DNA of 64,000 nucleotides from SKUL01 sp964487545. GTDB taxonomy: Bacteria; Bacteroidota; Bacteroidia; Flavobacteriales_D; SKUL01. Within the stretch, counting starts at the first letter, position 1. Every line of letters begins with the position of its first letter. This document shows positions 9,531 to 18,480 of the stretch, in pieces. Location: positions 1-64,000 of the forward strand of contig CAZARI010000006.1 in NCBI GenBank assembly GCA_964487545.1. Direction: 5' to 3'. The notes beneath the pieces are model-generated. The model worked only from the letters and a program-made list of their open reading frames with translations. It did not search any database and was not told the origin of the DNA. The position numbers were made by a program, and so were the translations under genes.

Positions 9531-9538
9531 TAAGTTTG
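9531..9538 (+). promoter_or_regulatory. -7 box of the gmd-fcl operon promoter
   Basis: TAAGTTTG matches the Bacteroidota -7 consensus TAnnTTTG, with a weak TTC at 9508-9510 in the -33 position (20-nt spacer). It lies 18 nt before the gmd ATG. Confidence 0.5.
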
Positions 9539-9556
9539 CAATAAAATAAAGAACCT

Positions 9557-10645
9557 ATGAAAAAAGTGGCCCTGATCACTGGAGTAACCGGCCAGGACGG
9601 TGCATACCTCGCTGAGTTTTTATTGCGCAAAGGATACATTGTGCACGGCATTAAGCGCAGAAGCTCGTTGTTTAATACCGATCGCGTTGATCACCTTTAT
9701 CGCGACCAGCACGAAGAAAACGTTAATTTTTTTCTGCATTACGGCGATATGACCGACAGCACCAACCTGATCAGAATCATTCAGGAGGTTCAACCCGATG
9801 AAATATACAACCTCGCTGCACAAAGCCACGTGATGGTGTCGTTCGAAACACCAGAATACACCGCTAACAGCGATGCCATGGGAGCCTTGCGCATGTTGGA
9901 AGCCATTCGCATTCTGAAGCTCGAAAATAAAACACGGTTCTATCAGGCCTCTACTTCCGAATTGTACGGAAAAGTAATGGAAGTGCCCCAGTCGGAAACC
10001 ACCCCATTTTATCCGCGCAGCCCATACGGTGTAGCCAAACTCTACGCCTACTGGATTACTAAAAACTACCGCGAAGCATACGGCATGTACGCCTGCAACG
10101 GCATTCTCTTTAACCACGAAAGCCCGCTGCGAGGAGAAACTTTTGTCACCCGTAAAATTACACGTGCCGTAGCCCGGATAAAACTCGGCCTGCAGAAAAA
10201 ACTATACCTCGGAAACCTCGACGCCAAACGCGACTGGGGTCACGCCAAAGATTATGTCGAAGCCATGTGGCTGATGATGCAGCAAAAAGAGGCCGACGAT
10301 TTTGTTATTGCCACCGGAACCACCACTCCGGTGCGCACATTTATTGAAAAAGCATTTGCCGAAGTAAATATTCAAGTATCCTGGAAGGGTGAAGGTGTCG
10401 ATGAAAAAGGCATCAACAAAGCCAATGGCGATGTGTTGGTTGAGGTTGACCCGCGATACTTCCGCCCCACAGAAGTGGAGATGCTCGTGGGCGATTCTTC
10501 AAAAGCCAGAAATGAACTGGGCTGGAAACCCAAACACAACCTGGATGAACTGATTCGCGAAATGGTGGCGAGCGACCTGAAACTCTTCGAAAGAGACAAG
10601 TACCTGATGGATGGTGGGCACAAGGTAATGGACTATCATGAGTAG
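9557..10645 (+). CDS. gmd: GDP-mannose 4,6-dehydratase
   Basis: Converts GDP-D-mannose to GDP-4-keto-6-deoxy-D-mannose, first step of GDP-L-fucose (or GDP-rhamnose/perosamine) synthesis. 362 aa, extended short-chain dehydrogenase: NADP-binding GVTGQDGAYLAEFLL at 9-23 and the catalytic Ser/Tyr/Lys set in ASTSELYGK and YPRSPYGVAKLYAYW near 136-165. FNHESPLRGETFVTRKI and HAKDYVEAMWLMMQ are highly characteristic of Gmd. Its 3' end overlaps the fcl start by 8 nt, so the two enzymes are translationally coupled. Confidence 0.96.
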   Translation: MKKVALITGVTGQDGAYLAEFLLRKGYIVHGIKRRSSLFNTDRVDHLYRDQHEENVNFFLHYGDMTDSTNLIRIIQEVQPDEIYNLAAQSHVMVSFETPEYTANSDAMGALRMLEAIRILKLENKTRFYQASTSELYGKVMEVPQSETTPFYPRSPYGVAKLYAYWITKNYREAYGMYACNGILFNHESPLRGETFVTRKITRAVARIKLGLQKKLYLGNLDAKRDWGHAKDYVEAMWLMMQQKEADDFVIATGTTTPVRTFIEKAFAEVNIQVSWKGEGVDEKGINKANGDVLVEVDPRYFRPTEVEMLVGDSSKARNELGWKPKHNLDELIREMVASDLKLFERDKYLMDGGHKVMDYHE

Positions 10646-11588
10646 AATGGAAAAGGAAGCACGAATATACATTGCCGGACATCGCGGAATGGTGGGGTCT
10701 GCCATTACGCGAAAACTGCGCGAAATGGGCTATACCAATCTGATCGAGCGCACTTCATCAGCCCTTGATTTGCGCAATCAACAGGCGGTGTTTCACTTTT
10801 TTGAACAAGAAAAACCGGAGTATGTTTTTCTGGCTGCAGCCAAGGTTGGTGGTATTTTGGCCAATAATCAGTATCGCGCCGAGTTTTTGTACGATAATCT
10901 CATTATCGAGGCCAATGTGATTCACGCTGCGCATCTGCAAAAAGTAAAAAAACTCATGTTTCTCGGATCATCGTGCATTTACCCCAAGTTTGCACCGCAA
11001 CCGATGAAAGAAGAATACCTGCTCACGGGCAGCCTCGAACCCACCAACGAACCCTACGCCATTGCCAAAATTGCGGGCATTAAACTGTGCGAAACCTATC
11101 GACACCAATACGGCGATGATTTTATTTCGGTGATGCCAACCAACCTCTACGGACCAAACGACAACTACGATTTGCAAAACTCTCACGTGCTGCCGGCATT
11201 GATCCGTAAATTTCACGAAGCAAAGCTCGCGGGTAGTCCGAATGTGGAAATCTGGGGAACAGGATCGCCCAAGCGTGAGTTTCTGCACAGTGACGATCTG
11301 GCCGAAGCTTGTGTTTTTCTGATGCAGCACTACAGCGATGAGCAGTTTGTAAATATCGGCACGGGCGAAGACATTTCCATCAAAGACCTGGCACTGTTGA
11401 TAAAACGCATTGTTGGTTATGACGGCAAACTGCTGTTTGACGCTTCAAAGCCCGATGGAACACCCCGAAAGCTGATGGATGTTTCCAAATTGCACGCGCT
11501 GGGTTGGAAGCACCGGATTGATCTCGAAACCGGCATCAAGTCGGTGTACGATCAGTACAAAACGAACCTTGCCCAACAAGTATTATAA
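10638..11588 (+). CDS. fcl: GDP-L-fucose synthase
   Basis: Bifunctional epimerase-reductase making GDP-L-fucose from the Gmd product with NADPH. 316 aa. The Rossmann motif IAGHRGMVGSAI is near residues 11-22, GSSCIYPKFAPQPMKEEYL near 111-130, and the catalytic YAIAKIAGIKLCE follows; all are typical of the family. It begins inside gmd (8-nt overlap), which together gives a complete fucose-donor module feeding the neighbouring polysaccharide genes. Confidence 0.96.
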   Translation: MSRMEKEARIYIAGHRGMVGSAITRKLREMGYTNLIERTSSALDLRNQQAVFHFFEQEKPEYVFLAAAKVGGILANNQYRAEFLYDNLIIEANVIHAAHLQKVKKLMFLGSSCIYPKFAPQPMKEEYLLTGSLEPTNEPYAIAKIAGIKLCETYRHQYGDDFISVMPTNLYGPNDNYDLQNSHVLPALIRKFHEAKLAGSPNVEIWGTGSPKREFLHSDDLAEACVFLMQHYSDEQFVNIGTGEDISIKDLALLIKRIVGYDGKLLFDASKPDGTPRKLMDVSKLHALGWKHRIDLETGIKSVYDQYKTNLAQQVL

Positions 11589-11607
11589 CCGCACCGGCGG
11601 GCCAATT

Positions 11608-13182
11608 ATGGCCTTGGCCGCCCTGCTGCTGTTGCCGGTTTTTGCCGGGGCACAACACCTCAATTTTCGGATGCAGCGCGATATCATGTTGCAGGTTGAA
11701 AAGGCGGTGGTTTACGATACCAATCGGGTGCATCTCGGTGTCAGACCCATAGCGATGTCTGCCGTAAACCCGGATAGAATGGGACTATACGGCACCGATA
11801 CTACCGAGTATTTTTTTCGCGCCAGCGAAATCGTTCTGTCGCGCCACCTGTTTCATATCAAGCGCAAAGATTTTGAGGTGATGATTGATCCGTTGTTCAA
11901 TTTCGAATTTGGCGAAGAGATTTCGGATACGCTACGGTCGGAGCGAGAACAAACCCTCAGAAAAAACACCCGGGGTTTGCGCGTGCAAGGCCACATCACT
12001 GACAAGGTGTCGTTCATGGCGTCGTTTTACGAAAATCAAGCGGTGTTTCCCCGATACATCCGGCAGTTTGTGGGTCAGCGACGGGTGGTTCCCGGATTTG
12101 GCAGGGTTAAACCGCACGGGCCAATTGGCCACGACTACGCCATGTCCACAGGGTATGTTGTTGTCGCACCATTTAATTTTCTGTCGATACAATACGGCCA
12201 TGATAAAAACTTTATCGGTCACGGCTACCGGTCGTTACTGCTGTCTGACAACAGCCTGAATTATCCGCATCTGCGCATCACCTGGCGGGCATGGAAAAAT
12301 CGCATTCAATACACCAGTGTGTTTGGTAAACTACACAGCCTTCAGCGAATGCCATCGGGCGAAACCCGCGAGCCCAACTTTATGACCAAAGGCTTTAGCT
12401 ATAATTACCTCAGTATAATGCCGTGGCATTTTTTGGAGGTGGGATTCTACGAGTCGTTCGTGTGGCGGATGTACGACCCAGAAACCGACAAACGCACACC
12501 GTTTATCGGCAGCACCATCAATCCGCTGATCTTCACCAATACCATCGGTTATGGGCTCAATAATTCTAACAATGGTTTGCTCGGCATCAACTTGCGTATT
12601 CAACCCTTTGCGTGGCTTCAACTTTACGGGCAGGTTATGGCCGACGATCCTGGTGCCAATAAATTTGGCTATCAGGCAGGGGTCAAATGGTTCAATGCCA
12701 TTATTCCAAATCTCGACATTCAGGCGGAGTACAACCGCATTGAGCCTTATAGCTACGGAACCGACCAACCACTTTGGAATTTCACCCACAATAACGAGTA
12801 TCTTGCGCATCCCTGGGGTGCCGGCTTCAACGAAGCAGTTGGATTCCTAAACTACCGCTGGGGACGGTTGATGGCCGAACTCAAACTTATTTACGGGCAT
12901 TATCAACAAGATTATCGCCCCACACCGAGTGATGAAATGAGCCATTTTGGTAAGAATATCCTGCTTTCTGAAGGTCTGCGCACCGATGGAGTGCCGCCAA
13001 ATAAGGCCCAACACAGCGCTCAGGATTTCCGCTTGTCGTATGTGATCAACCCGTCTTACAACCTGATGGTCAACATGGGAGTGAGCAACCGGCGGGTGGT
13101 TAGCGATAGGTTTAATTCTAACACCACCTATTTGTTTATTGGCCTGCGCACTTACATAGACAATCAGTATTTCGATTTTTAA
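11608..13182 (+). CDS. Wzi-like capsule assembly/outer-membrane beta-barrel protein (paralogue 1)
   Basis: Predicted outer-membrane barrel related to the Wzi capsule-assembly family, which anchors or organises surface polysaccharide. About 524 aa from ATG 11608. TTG 11569, which overlaps fcl by 20 nt, would supply the Lys and Arg that a signal peptide n-region needs before LAALLLLPVFAGAQ, so the true start is uncertain. The body alternates aromatic beta-strand patterns; GHDKNFIGHGYRSLLLSDNS near residue 205 matches the second copy at 14301-15890 in pattern. It follows fcl directly, placing it in the fucose operon. The Wzi name is family-level inference; no enzymatic motif is seen. Confidence 0.75.
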   Translation: MALAALLLLPVFAGAQHLNFRMQRDIMLQVEKAVVYDTNRVHLGVRPIAMSAVNPDRMGLYGTDTTEYFFRASEIVLSRHLFHIKRKDFEVMIDPLFNFEFGEEISDTLRSEREQTLRKNTRGLRVQGHITDKVSFMASFYENQAVFPRYIRQFVGQRRVVPGFGRVKPHGPIGHDYAMSTGYVVVAPFNFLSIQYGHDKNFIGHGYRSLLLSDNSLNYPHLRITWRAWKNRIQYTSVFGKLHSLQRMPSGETREPNFMTKGFSYNYLSIMPWHFLEVGFYESFVWRMYDPETDKRTPFIGSTINPLIFTNTIGYGLNNSNNGLLGINLRIQPFAWLQLYGQVMADDPGANKFGYQAGVKWFNAIIPNLDIQAEYNRIEPYSYGTDQPLWNFTHNNEYLAHPWGAGFNEAVGFLNYRWGRLMAELKLIYGHYQQDYRPTPSDEMSHFGKNILLSEGLRTDGVPPNKAQHSAQDFRLSYVINPSYNLMVNMGVSNRRVVSDRFNSNTTYLFIGLRTYIDNQYFDF

Positions 13183-13190
13183 TACATTTG
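13183..13190 (+). promoter_or_regulatory. possible -7 box before the phosphoglycosyl transferase gene
   Basis: TACATTTG fits TAnnTTTG and lies 19 nt before the GTG start at 13210, immediately after the preceding stop codon. No TTG occurs at the expected -33 distance, so this is only a candidate internal promoter. Confidence 0.35.
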
Positions 13191-13209
13191 ACAAAACCGT
13201 TAGCCAGCT

Positions 13210-14304
13210 GTGGAAGTTATAGCAATCACTTTCCTTACCGCCTTTATCGTTGTGCTGTTTACCACTCCGTCGCTTATTAAAGTGGCGAAGCTCAAGCACC
13301 TTGTTGACGAGCCCAAAGAAGAGCGCAAAAGGCACCGCATTAGTGTACCTACTGTTGGCGGAATCATCATTTTTGCGGCTTGTCTGTTTTCATATTCCCT
13401 GTGGTTTCAGGTGGGTGAGGTGATTTATCGTGGAGATGTGTCGCGCATGATGCAGGCATTCAGCGAGTTCAAATATCTTGTGGCGGCACTGATTATCTTG
13501 TTTTTTGTCGGAATAAAAGACGATATCATCGGTACCTCACCGGTCAAAAAGCTGTTTAGCCATATTGTGGTGGCATTTATTCTGGTGATGATGGCCGATA
13601 TTCGCATCGTTTCGATGCACGGTTTATTTGGTGTGTATGAATTGCCCGAATGGAGCAGCGTCGGGCTGTCGGTTTTCACCTATATCGTGGTGGTCAATGC
13701 CTTTAACCTGATTGACGGGGTAGATGGACTTGCCGCGGGAATCGGTTTTTTGTGCACGGTGTTTTTTGGGACGTGGTTTTTTATCACGGGTAACTTCTCC
13801 TTTGCCTTGCTCAGTGCAGCTTTGGGGGGATCGCTTCTCGGGTTTTTGGTGTTTAATTTTTCTCCGGCCCGCATTTTTATGGGCGATTCGGGTAGCTTGG
13901 TGATCGGTGCCATCATTTCGGTTTTGGCCATCCGAATGATAGAAACCAATCCAAACGATATCCCGCATTACTTGCAGGGGATCTCAACACCCGTGGTGGC
14001 CATGGCGGTGCTGGTATATCCGCTCATCGATACTTTTCGGGTGTTTTTTTACCGTGCCATTCGTGGAATATCGCCGTTTGCCGCCGACCGGAATCACATT
14101 CACCACAACCTGATCGACACCGGAATGTCGCACACCACCACCGTTTTAGTGTTGTATTTAATGAATGTTCTGGTGGTGACAGCTGCCCTGCTGTCAAAAG
14201 GAAGAGATCCAACGGTAGCCTGTGTGGTGCTGTTTGTATTGGTGGTGTTGATAGTTCAGGTTCCGGAGTTCGTCAGTAAGCGAAGACAACATCGTTTGGG
14301 GTGA
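13210..14304 (+). CDS. WecA/TagO-type undecaprenyl-phosphate sugar-phosphate transferase (MraY family)
   Basis: Integral membrane enzyme that moves a sugar-1-phosphate from a UDP-sugar to undecaprenyl phosphate, starting glycan chains. 364 aa from GTG 13210, about ten hydrophobic helices. Family motifs are visible: RKRHRISVPTVGG near 37-50, KDDIIG near 100 (catalytic Asp pair), NAFNLIDGVDGLAAG near 161-175, FNFSPARIFMGDSGS near 217-232 and the NHIHHNLIDTG loop near 296-307. The HIHH motif and overall form fit the WecA side of the family rather than MraY, consistent with the fucose and Wzi neighbours. The 3' end overlaps the next gene by 4 nt (GTGA). Confidence 0.92.
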   Translation: MEVIAITFLTAFIVVLFTTPSLIKVAKLKHLVDEPKEERKRHRISVPTVGGIIIFAACLFSYSLWFQVGEVIYRGDVSRMMQAFSEFKYLVAALIILFFVGIKDDIIGTSPVKKLFSHIVVAFILVMMADIRIVSMHGLFGVYELPEWSSVGLSVFTYIVVVNAFNLIDGVDGLAAGIGFLCTVFFGTWFFITGNFSFALLSAALGGSLLGFLVFNFSPARIFMGDSGSLVIGAIISVLAIRMIETNPNDIPHYLQGISTPVVAMAVLVYPLIDTFRVFFYRAIRGISPFAADRNHIHHNLIDTGMSHTTTVLVLYLMNVLVVTAALLSKGRDPTVACVVLFVLVVLIVQVPEFVSKRRQHRLG

Positions 14305-15890
14305 GATTACTACGCAGATATTTGGTTTGTGGCTGTATTTGTTTGGCGGTAACTTCCGGTTTTGCACAACAAGCTTTCGAGTTTATCAGCGACGATTATA
14401 ATCGCAACCTACACAAACACATCAACAGCACGCAATCTAATATCCACTCGGTGGTTCAGCCCTACTTGCGATCTGATCTCATCAAAGAAATTCATCCCGA
14501 TTCGCTTTTGTACGATACTACCGGATTTGAGTGGACGCGCAAAATGCTGCTCAGATCGGGCACGCCGCTCAAAAAATCATGGCGAATGCGGTTTTTCCCG
14601 ATGGTTAACCTCACCGCCGGATCTGATTTCAACTACCGCGACACGCGTGGGGTGTATGAAGCTGGAGTTGGGATTGGAGTGGGTGGCGATATCGGCCGTA
14701 AGTTTTCGTTTTACGCCGATGTGTGGGCCAATCACGGACGCTATCCGATGTACGTGGATGATTATATCCTGTCAACACAGGTGGTGCCGGGCAAGGGATA
14801 CGCTCACCCAGGCGGTGCCGGATTTTCCAATATCGACTTCAGCGGATACCTGTCGTTTTCGCCCCTAGAGCCGTTCAATATCCAAGCAGGAATAGGCAAA
14901 AATTTCTGGGGAGATGGAATTCGATCGCTATGGCTTTCCGATCAATCTACCAGCTATCCGTTTCTGAAAATTACCACCACCATCTGGAACATCAAATACG
15001 TTAATCTCTTTAACGCCATGTATGACATCCGCGGATCGGGCGGATCATTCAGCAACTTCACCTTGAAGTTTTCTACGATGCACCTGCTGAGTTGGAACAT
15101 TTCAAAGTCGGTTAATGTGAGCCTTTGGGAAAGTGTCATCTGGCAAAATCGCGATCGCGACAATTGGCAGGGCTATGATATCAATTACCTCAATCCAATT
15201 ATTTTTTATCGCCCGGTAGAATATGCCCAAGGCTCGTCAGACCGCGTTACCATTGGCGGAAGTGTGAGTGTAAAAGTTGGATCCAATACCAAATTGTTTT
15301 TGCAACTCGCTATCGATGAGTTTCTGCTTGATTCGCTTCGTGCCGGCAATGGGTGGTTTGGAAACAAGCAGGCACTGCAGGTTGGCGCAAAATCGTATGA
15401 TGCTTTTGGCGTGAAGGGACTTGACCTTCGCGGAGAATTCAACGTTATTCGTCCATTTTTTTACCAGCATGTTAGTGTAAAACAGAACCATGCACACTAT
15501 AATGAACCGCTGGCGCACACGCTCGGAAACAACCTGTATGAGGTGATCGCATCGGCCAGTTGGAGAAAAAACCGGATGGTGTTTGATGGGCGATTTCTCG
15601 TTGCGCGTTACGGTCGCGACCCGGCTAACGTTAACCTCGGGGGCAATTTGTTTCGTTCCGATTCAGAAGAGCCCCGAACGCAGAGTGGTCATCATATTGC
15701 GCAAGGAATTCAACATTTTTTGGTGTCGGGCGAAGTGCGGGCGGGATATATGATCGATCGTCGCATCGGACTTCGCGCCGAGGTGAGCTATGTGCCGCGA
15801 TTTTTAACGGTGAAGGGTCACCAGCAATTCAGTCATTTGGTGATGATCGGAATTCGCACTGCGCTGTGGAATCAAAACCGCTTGTTTTAG
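14301..15890 (+). CDS. Wzi-like capsule assembly/outer-membrane beta-barrel protein (paralogue 2)
   Basis: 529-aa predicted outer-membrane barrel starting at GTG 14301, which overlaps the transferase stop as GTGA. The signal peptide spans about residues 1-23 (LLRRYLVCGCICLAVTSGFA). A central block, GIGKNFWGDGIRSLWLSD near residue 200, aligns with GHDKNFIGHGYRSLLLSD of the protein encoded at 11608-13182, so the two are divergent paralogues separated by the transferase. Probable role is in displaying or assembling the polysaccharide begun by the WecA-like enzyme. Function is inferred from family resemblance and context only. Confidence 0.75.
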   Translation: MRLLRRYLVCGCICLAVTSGFAQQAFEFISDDYNRNLHKHINSTQSNIHSVVQPYLRSDLIKEIHPDSLLYDTTGFEWTRKMLLRSGTPLKKSWRMRFFPMVNLTAGSDFNYRDTRGVYEAGVGIGVGGDIGRKFSFYADVWANHGRYPMYVDDYILSTQVVPGKGYAHPGGAGFSNIDFSGYLSFSPLEPFNIQAGIGKNFWGDGIRSLWLSDQSTSYPFLKITTTIWNIKYVNLFNAMYDIRGSGGSFSNFTLKFSTMHLLSWNISKSVNVSLWESVIWQNRDRDNWQGYDINYLNPIIFYRPVEYAQGSSDRVTIGGSVSVKVGSNTKLFLQLAIDEFLLDSLRAGNGWFGNKQALQVGAKSYDAFGVKGLDLRGEFNVIRPFFYQHVSVKQNHAHYNEPLAHTLGNNLYEVIASASWRKNRMVFDGRFLVARYGRDPANVNLGGNLFRSDSEEPRTQSGHHIAQGIQHFLVSGEVRAGYMIDRRIGLRAEVSYVPRFLTVKGHQQFSHLVMIGIRTALWNQNRLF

Positions 15891-15918
15891 ACCCGAATAG
15901 GAATGCGGCGAAAATCTA

Positions 15919-15949
15919 TTGGTAGCCTAAGGCATAAACCTTAAATTTG
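15919..15949 (+). promoter_or_regulatory. promoter of the cytochrome oxidase accessory operon
   Basis: TTG at 15919-15921, exactly 20 nt, then TAAATTTG at 15942-15949: a full match to the Bacteroidota promoter pattern. It decides the cyoE start, because the open frame begins inside it. Confidence 0.7.
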
Positions 15950-15976
15950 CGGGCGCTCATTAACGCGGCTCCAAAG

Positions 15977-16870
15977 GTGATAACTCAGGATACTTCTCTA
16001 ACTAAAACCCACTCCACTGCGCTCCACAAGGTGAAAGACATTGGTTTATTGACCAAAGTGCGTTTGGCTTTTGTGGTGGTGCTGTCTGCAATTGCAGGCT
16101 ATTTTATGGGTCCAGGTGAGTTTTCGTTGATACAACTGCTGCTGCTTTTGGTAGGTGGTTTTTTGGTGACGGGGGCCAGCAATGCGTTTAATCAAGTTAT
16201 TGAGCACAACCTCGACCGCCTGATGGATCGCACCAGTGGCCGCCCGATTCCCGCGGGAAGAATGTCGGTTTGGGAAGCGGTTTTTACGGCATCCGTATTT
16301 GCCATCGCCGGATTGGTTTGCCTTGCCATGATAAACTGGCTGAGTGTAGTGCTGGGTTTTCTGGCACTATTTGTTTACGTGGTGATTTACACTCCGCTAA
16401 AACAAATTACGCCATGGGCAGTATTTGTTGGGGCGTTTCCGGGGGCAATTCCGCCCATGCTTGGATACATCGCCGCATCGGGCACATTCGGACTGGAGGC
16501 TGGGATTTTGTTTGCCGTACAATTCATCTGGCAGTTTCCCCATTTCTGGGCGATTGCTTGGGTAGTTGACGAAGATTATGAAAAAGCCGGATTTAGATTG
16601 TTGCCATCCATTGGCAGAAAAGACAAAAGCTCGGCCTGGCAAATTCTGCTGTACTCATTGTTTCTGATTCCGACATCATTATTACCATGGATGTTCGGCA
16701 TGACGGGCAACTGGTCGGTGATTCCGGTGATTGTTTTGGGTGCTGTATTTGCCTATTTTGCATTTAGGCTGATGCGGACTTGTGAGAAGAAAGAGGCCTT
16801 GATACTCATGTTCGCCTCATTTATATACCTGCCTTTGGTGCAGTTGCTATACGTGTTGGATAAATTATGA
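15977..16870 (+). CDS. cyoE: protoheme IX farnesyltransferase (heme O synthase)
   Basis: UbiA-family membrane prenyltransferase that adds a farnesyl group to heme b to make heme O for heme-copper oxidases. About 297 aa from GTG 15977; the frame extends upstream to 15947, but that region is the promoter -7 box. The family signature NAFNQVIEHNLDRLMDRTSG (near 69-88) with the Asp-rich prenyl-diphosphate site is clear, and the second motif is DEDYEKAGFRLLPSIGRKD near 197-215. About eight hydrophobic helices. The 3' end overlaps the next gene by 4 nt (ATGA), so it is co-translated with the oxidase subunit III genes. Confidence 0.95.
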   Translation: MITQDTSLTKTHSTALHKVKDIGLLTKVRLAFVVVLSAIAGYFMGPGEFSLIQLLLLLVGGFLVTGASNAFNQVIEHNLDRLMDRTSGRPIPAGRMSVWEAVFTASVFAIAGLVCLAMINWLSVVLGFLALFVYVVIYTPLKQITPWAVFVGAFPGAIPPMLGYIAASGTFGLEAGILFAVQFIWQFPHFWAIAWVVDEDYEKAGFRLLPSIGRKDKSSAWQILLYSLFLIPTSLLPWMFGMTGNWSVIPVIVLGAVFAYFAFRLMRTCEKKEALILMFASFIYLPLVQLLYVLDKL

Positions 16871-17595
16871 AAAGCAATACCGTTTCCGAAGATCAATATT
16901 ATGTTCAGCAAACACAGCGAGCAAAAAAGATGCTGCTGTATTTGGCCATCTTCAGCATCGTGATGATGTTTGCCGGACTAACCAGCGCTTACGTTGTGCT
17001 GATGAACGGCCAATACTGGGTGGATATCAAAGTGCCCCAAGCGTTTTACTATAGCACGGTGATCATTCTAATCAGTAGTGTGACCATAAAACTTGCCGTT
17101 AATGCCTCTAAAAAAGCGCAGCAGCAGCGAACCAGAGCGTTGATTATGCTTACTTTACTGCTTGGAATTGGCTTTTCGGCGGCGCAGTTTGTGGGCTGGA
17201 AGCAACTGCTTTCCATCGGTGGCCACCTGGCCGGAAACATCGAAAACATGACCGGAGAATATGGTGTGGATTACAAGATCATTTTTAAAGGCCAAAGTTT
17301 GGTGGTGGAAGACGGAAAGTATTACTTTCCAGATGATTATCAACGGAGCGAAGAGCTCAATGAACGCGTGCTCACCAAGGCCAATACCGCCAGCTCATTT
17401 ATCTACACGCTTTCGGGAATTCACCTGCTGCATCTTTTTGGTGGATTGATTTATCTTATCTACCTTGCCATTCGGAGTTACCTTGTCCAATTCAATGCAA
17501 CCAACAACCTAAGCCTGAAGCAAGGCGCCACATATTGGCACTTTCTGGACATCTTGTGGGTGTATTTGTTCTTGTTTTTATTATTTATTCACTAA
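16867..17595 (+). CDS. cytochrome c oxidase subunit III family protein (first copy)
   Basis: Membrane subunit of a heme-copper oxidase, 242 aa. Hydrophobic helices lie near 23-45, 60-80, 92-112, 175-200 and 215-240. The C-terminal GATYWHFLDILWVYLFLFLL is the subunit III signature. Between helices 3 and 4 is a hydrophilic insert of roughly 60 residues (HLAGNIENMTGEYGV to NERVLTKANTAS), absent from the compact five-helix form. The start overlaps the cyoE stop. Paired with a second subunit III gene immediately downstream, an arrangement seen in Bacteroidota oxidase loci. Confidence 0.88.
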   Translation: MKSNTVSEDQYYVQQTQRAKKMLLYLAIFSIVMMFAGLTSAYVVLMNGQYWVDIKVPQAFYYSTVIILISSVTIKLAVNASKKAQQQRTRALIMLTLLLGIGFSAAQFVGWKQLLSIGGHLAGNIENMTGEYGVDYKIIFKGQSLVVEDGKYYFPDDYQRSEELNERVLTKANTASSFIYTLSGIHLLHLFGGLIYLIYLAIRSYLVQFNATNNLSLKQGATYWHFLDILWVYLFLFLLFIH

Positions 17596-17600
17596 ACTTG
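17593..17600 (+). promoter_or_regulatory. possible internal promoter before the second subunit III gene
   Basis: TAAACTTG (one mismatch to TAnnTTTG) with TTG at 17572-17574 and an 18-nt spacer. It overlaps the preceding stop codon and lies 16 nt before the ATG at 17617. It may add expression to the distal operon; operon read-through is equally possible. Confidence 0.3.
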
Positions 17601-17616
17601 CACAAAATTTTTTCGC

Positions 17617-18468
17617 ATGTCAGGAGAAGTTACTAAGGCCATTGATTCCAAAGTTCTGTGGGGTGGCGGTCGTTCACCATTCAGCGTGAGCTACGGAAAA
17701 ATGATGATTTGGTTTTTTCTGGTGTCAGACGCGCTAACCTTTTCAGGATTGCTGGCTGCCTACGGATACGTTCGCCATTCATACACCGGAAGCTGGCCAA
17801 TAGGAGAAGAAGTGTTTCACGCCTTCCCTTTTATGGGCGACGCACATTTGCCGCTGATTTACGTTGCCATGATGACCTTTATCCTCATTGTGAGTTCGGT
17901 CACCATGGTATTGGCCGTTGAGGCAGGGCACCGAATGGATAAAAATGGCGTAATCAAGTGGCTGGGACTAACCGTTTTAGGTGGTTTCATCTTTCTTGGC
18001 TCACAGGCCTGGGAGTGGTATCACTTTATCCACGGATCGGCCGGCTATATCATTACTGAATCAGGAGAAAAAGCATGGCTCACCGAAGATGTTTCGGGAG
18101 CAGCAGATATATCACAAGTGGCCGGCTTTGGGTTGATTTTCAACCAGGGAGAAGAAAACGAACGACTGGTAGAAGGTTCCGAGGCTGTTAGACTATACGG
18201 CAACAAAGTTCAGCATGTGCAGGGAGCAAACATGACCATCAATGAATACGGTCCACCCCAATTTGCCAACTTCTTCTTTTTTATCACCGGATTTCACGGA
18301 TTTCACGTTTGCACAGGGGTATTTACCAATCTGATGGTTTTCATCAACGTGCTCAAAGGCAAATACGACAAACGCGGTCACTTCGAAATGGTAGAAAAAG
18401 CTGGTCTTTACTGGCACTTTGTTGACTTGGTTTGGGTATTTGTATTCACCTTTTTCTACCTCATCTAA
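17617..18468 (+). CDS. cytochrome c oxidase subunit III family protein (second copy)
   Basis: 283-aa heme-copper oxidase subunit III. Helices lie near 30-52, 75-100, 113-133, 210-235 and 258-282. The C-terminal AGLYWHFVDLVWVFVFTFFY and the GFHGFHVCTG motif are diagnostic. A hydrophilic insert of about 70 residues (near 140-210, GSAGYIITESGEKAWLTEDV onward) sits between helices 3 and 4, longer than in the first copy. It lies 21 nt after that copy and 12 nt before the subunit IV gene. Whether the two copies form one complex or serve different oxidases cannot be told from this window. Confidence 0.9.
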   Translation: MSGEVTKAIDSKVLWGGGRSPFSVSYGKMMIWFFLVSDALTFSGLLAAYGYVRHSYTGSWPIGEEVFHAFPFMGDAHLPLIYVAMMTFILIVSSVTMVLAVEAGHRMDKNGVIKWLGLTVLGGFIFLGSQAWEWYHFIHGSAGYIITESGEKAWLTEDVSGAADISQVAGFGLIFNQGEENERLVEGSEAVRLYGNKVQHVQGANMTINEYGPPQFANFFFFITGFHGFHVCTGVFTNLMVFINVLKGKYDKRGHFEMVEKAGLYWHFVDLVWVFVFTFFYLI

Positions 18469-18480
18469 TTCACAGAAGCC

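Noticed and set aside
11479..11607. Upstream extension of the first Wzi-like gene into fcl
   Set aside because: It would overlap fcl by 110 nt and bury the signal peptide; starts at 11569 or 11608 give proper export signals.
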